Position numbers and translations under genes: made by a program. The notes beneath the pieces were generated by a model, which worked only from the letters and a program-made list of their open reading frames with translations, did no database searches and was not told the DNA's origin. A DNA stretch of 9,026 nucleotides from Desulfobacteraceae bacterium (GTDB taxonomy: Bacteria; Desulfobacterota; DSM-4660; Desulfatiglandales; Desulfatiglandaceae): contig DAOWOF010000080.1 in the NCBI GenBank assembly GCA_030642205.1, positions 1 to 9,026 of the forward strand. The letters are read 5' to 3'. Positions 5,609 through 9,026 of this stretch are shown piece by piece. The first letter of the stretch is position 1; every line of letters starts with the position of its first letter.

Positions 5609-6814
5609 CTATAATTCATTCCCAAAAACACCTACACTACAAACAAGACTACCACAAATACCACCATGATTTTGCGTAAGTCCCAGCCTGGGATTATTTT
5701 TCAACTGTCTTTCCCCTGGCTCTGCTTTTCCTTGTAATTGCTTATAGATCTCATAGGCCATCCTGATTCCGGATGCCCCGATGGGATGTCCGAAACATTT
5801 TAATCCTCCATCACTTTGACAGGGTATTTTCCCATCTATATCATAAAAACCATCTTCAATATCGGCGCGCGCCTTCCCGACAGGAGAAATACCAAGACTC
5901 TCATAGGTTACTAATTCGCTAATGGAAAAACAGTCATGGACCTCCATGAGATTAATTTCCTCCCTGGGATTTGTAATCTCTGCTTCCTTATATGCCTTAA
6001 TACCAGGAACCCTGGTAGATTCAAAATGAACTCCGTCCCAACTTTGATGTCCAAGTCCAGTAGCCGGAGTAAGAGAAATCTGAAGAGATTTTATATAAAC
6101 AGGATCAGGCCTATAATCTTTTGCCTTGCTGGCTGGCACAATAATAGCTGCTGCGGCTCCGTCACTAACACCACAGCAATCAAATAATCCAAGAGGATCC
6201 GCAATAACCGGCGCGTTCACAATCGCCTCTAAACTCGGTGCCCTGCGAAGATGCGCCCGCGGATTCAGGGCGCCGTTCTGATGGCTTTTCCAGGAGATCC
6301 TGGCAAGGATTTTTTTTCCCTCATCCCGGCTTAAACCATATTTGGCAAAGTAGGAGCTTGCAACCTGGGCAAACATTCCAGGAGCAGTTAAGTTGGGGTA
6401 ATAAAATTTATTTTCTTCACCTGTACAAAGCTCTGGCAGTCCTCCAAAACCTGTATCTTTAAGCTTTTCGCAGCCAAGGGCCAATGCCATATCACAAGCT
6501 CCTGAAGCAACGGCATAACAGGCTCCTCTAATAGCCTCTGTTCCGCTGGTACAAAAATTTTCTACCCTGGTAACCGCTATATTCGGAAGTTTCAATGCCC
6601 TGCCTAAAGGTATGGCTCCACGCCCGACATTCACCTCTTCAAAACAACTGGCATACCATGCCGCTTCTATATCCCTATGATCTATGCCTGCATCTTCAGA
6701 GGCCTCCTTAAAGGCCTCGACGATAAGATCCTCAGCGCTTTTATCCCATAATTCACCAAACTTGGTACATCCCATCCCGATAATTGCAACCTTGTTTTTA
6801 ATCCCACTAGCCAT
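5609..6814 (-). CDS. SCP2/archaeal-type thiolase (acyl-CoA acetyltransferase family)
   Basis: The product has 401 residues, full length for a thiolase of the SCP2-like subfamily. It starts VAIIGMGCTKFGE and has the expected nucleophile C88 in ENFCTSGTEAI, the HDCF signature at H293-F296 that marks SCP2-type thiolases, and H343 in CFGHPIGASG. A glycine-rich C-terminal loop HGGICGS lies near 383-389. So the catalytic set looks complete, unlike the inactive aldolase-type relatives. Family chemistry is reversible Claisen condensation or cleavage of acyl-CoAs. The gene starts 3 bp after the stop of the DUF35-fused HMG-CoA-synthase-like gene. Its GGAGG ribosome site (6823-6827, 8 nt before ATG) lies inside the end of that gene, so translation is coupled and a protein complex is likely. 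The physiological substrate is unknown. Candidates are acetyl-CoA condensation, or thiolysis in the breakdown of an aromatic, branched or steroid-like acid. Confidence 0.88.
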   Translation of the reverse strand: MASGIKNKVAIIGMGCTKFGELWDKSAEDLIVEAFKEASEDAGIDHRDIEAAWYASCFEEVNVGRGAIPLGRALKLPNIAVTRVENFCTSGTEAIRGACYAVASGACDMALALGCEKLKDTGFGGLPELCTGEENKFYYPNLTAPGMFAQVASSYFAKYGLSRDEGKKILARISWKSHQNGALNPRAHLRRAPSLEAIVNAPVIADPLGLFDCCGVSDGAAAAIIVPASKAKDYRPDPVYIKSLQISLTPATGLGHQSWDGVHFESTRVPGIKAYKEAEITNPREEINLMEVHDCFSISELVTYESLGISPVGKARADIEDGFYDIDGKIPCQSDGGLKCFGHPIGASGIRMAYEIYKQLQGKAEPGERQLKNNPRLGLTQNHGGICGSLVCSVGVFGNEL

Positions 6815-6817
6815 GTT

Positions 6818-8284
6818 TTAACCCTCCAAATTGACATTTTTTATCGGTACGGCCTTCCAGAAATAGGCAAATACGCTTCTTTTCTTATCTGCATATCTTC
6901 TACGAAAACTCATTTTCATCTTACTGCCAACCTTCAAATCAGCAAGATCACAATCGGTAATATCCAGGTAGAGCCTGCCACCTTCATCAAAATCTATCAA
7001 ACCATAGATGGCCGGAGGAGAAATAGAATATGCCAGATTATCTCCGGTGAATGATTTTATCCTCCCGATTTTATCATGAAAAGAATATTCCTCCATCTGA
7101 TCAATTACACCGCATTCAGGATTAATACAGGTACGCTGTTTTGGAAACTGCGGCGTACCACAAGCCTTACAGCGGCAACCCTGAAGAGCAGCCATGGTTT
7201 GGCCTTCTCTATTCATTACAGATAAACGCAGAGGAGGCATTTCTTCCCCCCTGATGCCAATTTCCATTGGCAGGATATCTCGATATACCAGGTATTTGGA
7301 ATAATTATCCAGATCCTCCTTCAGGTTTAAGTGGCCTTTAATTCCTAATCCCGATTTTAACTTGTCTATCTCTTCGGTAACTTCAAAAAATAGCGCGTCA
7401 CTGCCACTACCATAGCTAACTACCATTATCTTATCACCAGCGCTGGCCTTTTCAAGAGCAGACACTAACATCATAAGAGGCAAGGCAGCCCCTGTGTCCC
7501 CCACATTGCTCATCAAATTATCCTGAAGTTTTTCTGGGTTTATACCGATGCCCTTGCCTATTTTGGACAGTGATTTTGAGTCGGGGCAGGAGATTACAAC
7601 ACTAGCGAAATCATCTATCTTGAGTTGATATTTTTTCAGTAATCCTGACACTGCCTGAGGTATAATCTTGGCATATCCTTCATCTTTAATCCATCTTTCC
7701 TCCCAGCCACGAACAAAGCGGTCTTCCTGCAAACGACGATAATCGATAAAATCATGTGAAAGTGAATAGCAGCCCTTGAACTCTGCGACAACATTTTCTC
7801 TCCCAACCATTAAAGCCGCGGCGCCATCGCCAAAAGTATACTCAAAATGGCTGCCCGGTTTTCCCTGGCGTGAATCTGATGCGCATACCAGTAAATTATC
7901 AACTGAATTCATATTAACCGCTTCACAAGCAGAGATTAAAGCCGATGTCCCAGCCCTTAAACAGGCATTAAAATCAGCTGTCCTGACATCTGGTTTTAAT
8001 GACAGAGCGGCAGCACAAATAGCTGAATTCAGGCGCTCTAGATAAGGAGCAGTAGTCGAGCCAAGATAAAGCCCTCCTATGGCATTCCCTTCTCTGCCAT
8101 TTAAACAATCAATAGCGGCAGATACCGCCATGGTAAGGGTATCTTCATCATGGTTTGTCACAGCCTTTTCCCCCCTGGACACAGAAGCATTTCCCGAATT
8201 AAACCAGCCCATTGCCGCAAAAATAATATCACGCTTCAACCTATAATACGGGATATAGGCACCATAAGATGTAATTCCAATCAT
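6818..8284 (-). CDS. HMG-CoA-synthase-like protein fused to zinc-ribbon/OB-fold (DUF35) domain
   Basis: The product has 488 residues in two parts. Residues 1-305 have the thiolase fold of HMG-CoA synthase/KAS III: N-terminal GITSYGAYIPYYRL, ACLRAGTSAL around C108, GDGAAALMVG at 152-161, and VVSYGSGSDALFFEV at 288-302. After a linker, residues 368-480 form a DUF35 unit: a zinc ribbon with C372-x2-C375-x10-C386-x4-C391, then a beta-rich OB-fold (GRIKSFTGDNLAYS onward). In archaea a separate DUF35 protein bridges acetoacetyl-CoA thiolase and HMG-CoA synthase; here the bridge is fused and the thiolase gene follows 3 bp later. By eye alignment from memory, the expected catalytic Glu (GSES in archaeal enzymes) is Thr77 (GSTT), and the expected His (FHxPN) falls at Ser232 (ISCPD). 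C108 is one residue further from AGT than usual. True HMG-CoA synthesis is therefore doubtful. The start is supported by AAGGAGGA (8291-8298). Confidence 0.85.
   Translation of the reverse strand: MIGITSYGAYIPYYRLKRDIIFAAMGWFNSGNASVSRGEKAVTNHDEDTLTMAVSAAIDCLNGREGNAIGGLYLGSTTAPYLERLNSAICAAALSLKPDVRTADFNACLRAGTSALISACEAVNMNSVDNLLVCASDSRQGKPGSHFEYTFGDGAAALMVGRENVVAEFKGCYSLSHDFIDYRRLQEDRFVRGWEERWIKDEGYAKIIPQAVSGLLKKYQLKIDDFASVVISCPDSKSLSKIGKGIGINPEKLQDNLMSNVGDTGAALPLMMLVSALEKASAGDKIMVVSYGSGSDALFFEVTEEIDKLKSGLGIKGHLNLKEDLDNYSKYLVYRDILPMEIGIRGEEMPPLRLSVMNREGQTMAALQGCRCKACGTPQFPKQRTCINPECGVIDQMEEYSFHDKIGRIKSFTGDNLAYSISPPAIYGLIDFDEGGRLYLDITDCDLADLKVGSKMKMSFRRRYADKKRSVFAYFWKAVPIKNVNLEG
6823..6827 (-). 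promoter_or_regulatory. Thiolase ribosome binding site inside the upstream gene
   Basis: Minus-strand GGAGG overlaps the last codons (LEG) of the HMG-CoA-synthase-like gene and lies 8 nt before the thiolase ATG. This indicates translational coupling and matched production of the two proteins. Confidence 0.75.
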
Positions 8285-8290
8285 ACTTTA

Positions 8291-8298
8291 TCCTCCTT
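8291..8298 (-). promoter_or_regulatory. Strong ribosome binding site of the HMG-CoA-synthase-like gene
   Basis: Minus-strand AAGGAGGA is a near-perfect Shine-Dalgarno sequence ending 6 nt before the ATG at 8282-8284. It confirms the start and suggests high translation. Confidence 0.8.
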
Positions 8299-8381
8299 AT
8301 GTTGAATTTATTAATTACAAGTTAGTAAAATTCCAAAAATACCTCTTCAAATCTTGTCTGTTAAGCAGGTCATTGCAATCC

Positions 8382-8410
8382 CTTATAGAATCAAAAAAAA
8401 AAATGATCAA
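8382..8410 (-). promoter_or_regulatory. Sigma70-like promoter of the HMG-CoA-synthase-like/thiolase operon
   Basis: On the minus strand TTGATC (8405-8410, 4 of 6 to TTGACA) and TATAAG (8382-8387, 5 of 6 to TATAAT) are separated by 17 nt, the ideal spacing. The spacer is a run of As and Ts, including eleven Ts in a row. Transcription would start near 8375, leaving an untranslated leader of about 90 nt. It is a prediction from consensus only. Confidence 0.45.
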
Positions 8411-8632
8411 GCTTTTTTGGAATCCTATCCATAAAATGTAGACAGGGTTTGGGTTGAAAAGGATTTGCAGTCGTAAAATGATGCTCATATTTTCTAAAAA
8501 TTGGAGATTGGTTTTTACAGGAGTAGAAGAAAAAAATACGAAGTATTTCTATTTCAGCCATGAAGGCAGAATATATTGAACAAATTGATTAAGACAACGA
8601 GTTCTTCTTTGAGAAAGGAGGCTTTTTTACTT

Positions 8633-8713
8633 ATGGGGCTCTTGAATACCCACCATGATCCAGGCCTTTTAATAGCCAGAATTGTAACCGGGATTAGAAA
8701 TATTGGGATCTAA
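8633..8713 (+). pseudogene. Possible remnant of a DoxX-family gene (N-terminus only)
   Basis: A 26-codon plus-strand frame follows AAAGGAGG (8614-8621) by 11 nt. Its peptide MGLLNTHHDPGLLIARIV closely resembles, from memory, the N-terminus of DoxX-type inner-membrane proteins, which read like LLNT...D.GLLIARI.LGI. The usual continuation with an HGxQK motif in the first membrane helix is missing; the frame instead ends in RNIGI and TAA. I see no continuation in the other frames nearby. It is best read as a truncated relic, though a chance short frame cannot be ruled out. Confidence 0.35.
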
Positions 8714-8845
8714 CCTGATTCTTCTGGTAATTTGTAATTATACCTCTTTAGATAAATCTGATTTTGGATCTCTGCTATTTTAGCATCTGAAAGAGCCTTG
8801 AAACAAAAGTCGAGATCAACGAGGACTTTAATATGCGCCAAAGTC

Positions 8846-8877
8846 AAAACAGAAACATCCGTAAAAGGTAAGGATGT
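8846..8877 (-). terminator. Candidate terminator for the GGDEF gene
   Basis: Read on the minus strand, ACATCC and GGATGT (8872-8877 and 8855-8860) form a 6-bp stem with an 11-nt loop. A T-rich tract TTCTGTTTT follows. It stands about 26 bp after the stop codon of the GGDEF gene. The stem is short, so confidence is moderate. Confidence 0.4.
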
Positions 8878-8902
8878 GGGAGGGATTGGGTAACCAGCAT
8901 TC

Positions 8903-9026
8903 CTATAAGATTTTTGCTATGCTCAACCTATTTCTACCATTATTCTTGGCATCATATAAGGCTGCATCTACCGCATCTACTATTTGAGTCTTGGTCGTTA
9001 TTTTTTTGCAAGGCTGGTAGGTCGCT
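8903..9026 (-). CDS. GGDEF-domain protein, C-terminal end (cut by window edge)
   Basis: The last 40 codons of a minus-strand gene enter from the right edge and end at TAG (8903-8905). The visible peptide begins ATYQP and contains VDAVDAALYDAKNNGRNRL, which matches the conserved end of the GGDEF (diguanylate cyclase) fold: the strand leading to the final helix, A-x-x-ALYxAK, and the NGRNR turn. By family knowledge such domains make cyclic di-GMP. The active GG(D/E)EF motif and any sensory domain lie outside the window, so activity cannot be judged. It lies upstream of the HMG-CoA-synthase-like operon in the same direction but about 620 bp away, with a terminator candidate between, so it is probably a separate unit. 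Confidence 0.8.
   Translation of the reverse strand, partial: ATYQPCKKITTKTQIVDAVDAALYDAKNNGRNRLSIAKIL

Larger units (their letters stand above)
8285..8902. other. Gap upstream of the HMG-CoA-synthase-like operon with no intact gene
   Basis: About 620 bp hold no complete gene. Seen in it are the operon promoter candidate (8382-8410), an AAATAC/GTATTT hairpin (8534-8548), a 26-codon DoxX-like remnant with its own ribosome site (8614-8713), and a terminator candidate for the gene at the right edge (8846-8877). A minus-strand frame open to a TAG at 8710-8712 has no ATG or ribosome site and is not called. Confidence 0.55.

Noticed and set aside
7776..8045. Plus-strand frame of 89 codons
   Set aside because: It is antisense to the HMG-CoA-synthase-like domain, whose motifs are clear on the minus strand.
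1619..8743. 12-mer TTGTAATTATAC present at 1619-1630 and 8732-8743
   Set aside because: An AT-rich 12-mer repeated once in 9 kb is expected by chance, and flanking bases do not match.
8710..8847. Minus-strand open frame of 45 codons with protein-like composition after the GGDEF gene
   Set aside because: It has no ATG, only TTG starts without a ribosome site, and lies beyond a terminator candidate; a decayed gene is possible but cannot be supported.

Overview
The window reads as a moderately AT-rich (by eye about 40% GC, not computed) chromosomal segment of a Gram-negative anaerobe-type bacterium, most likely a Desulfobacterota (deltaproteobacterial) lineage. The pointers are the gene mix: a universal-stress/receiver fusion with an FDRFGNYFNKHFGWG-like tail, an HDOD protein paired with an MBL-fold hydrolase, an RND/MMPL exporter next to a YCF48-type beta-propeller, and a DUF35-fused HMG-CoA-synthase-like protein with a thiolase. 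The assignment is inferred from family knowledge and was not tested by a search.

Left part (1-2710, all minus strand). In transcription order there is a universal-stress-protein domain fused to a response-regulator receiver (1805-2710), a secreted seven-repeat YCF48/BNR propeller (589-1587), a possible 53-residue ORF (416-577), and the N-terminus of an RND/MMPL-type exporter running off the left edge (1-341). The propeller and the exporter are a recurrent pair in proteobacteria and probably act together at the envelope.

Centre (2711-3729) is a gene-free stretch of about 1 kb between divergent genes. It holds three back-to-back hairpins close to the USP-receiver gene, several further perfect dyads, and an extended -10 promoter candidate facing the HDOD gene. 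Rightward from it runs a two-gene operon: an HDOD signalling protein (3730-4614) and, 9 bp later, an MBL-fold metallohydrolase (4624-5535).

Right part (5609-8284, minus strand, convergent with the MBL gene) is a tightly coupled pair: an HMG-CoA-synthase-like domain fused to a zinc-ribbon/OB-fold (DUF35) domain (6818-8284), followed after 3 bp by an SCP2-type thiolase (5609-6814). This recalls the archaeal thiolase/DUF35/HMG-CoA synthase complex. However, two of the expected HMG-CoA synthase catalytic residues appear replaced, so the pair may condense or cleave other acyl-CoAs. A sigma70-like promoter and a strong ribosome site lie upstream. The last 740 bp hold a short plus-strand remnant resembling the start of a DoxX gene, a terminator candidate, and the C-terminal 40 codons of a GGDEF (diguanylate cyclase-type) gene cut by the right edge.

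The best leads are the fused HMG-CoA-synthase-like/DUF35 protein with an atypical active site beside its coupled thiolase, and the stress/receiver fusion with its structured leader. No CRISPR array, insertion sequence, phage gene, tRNA or rRNA was seen.
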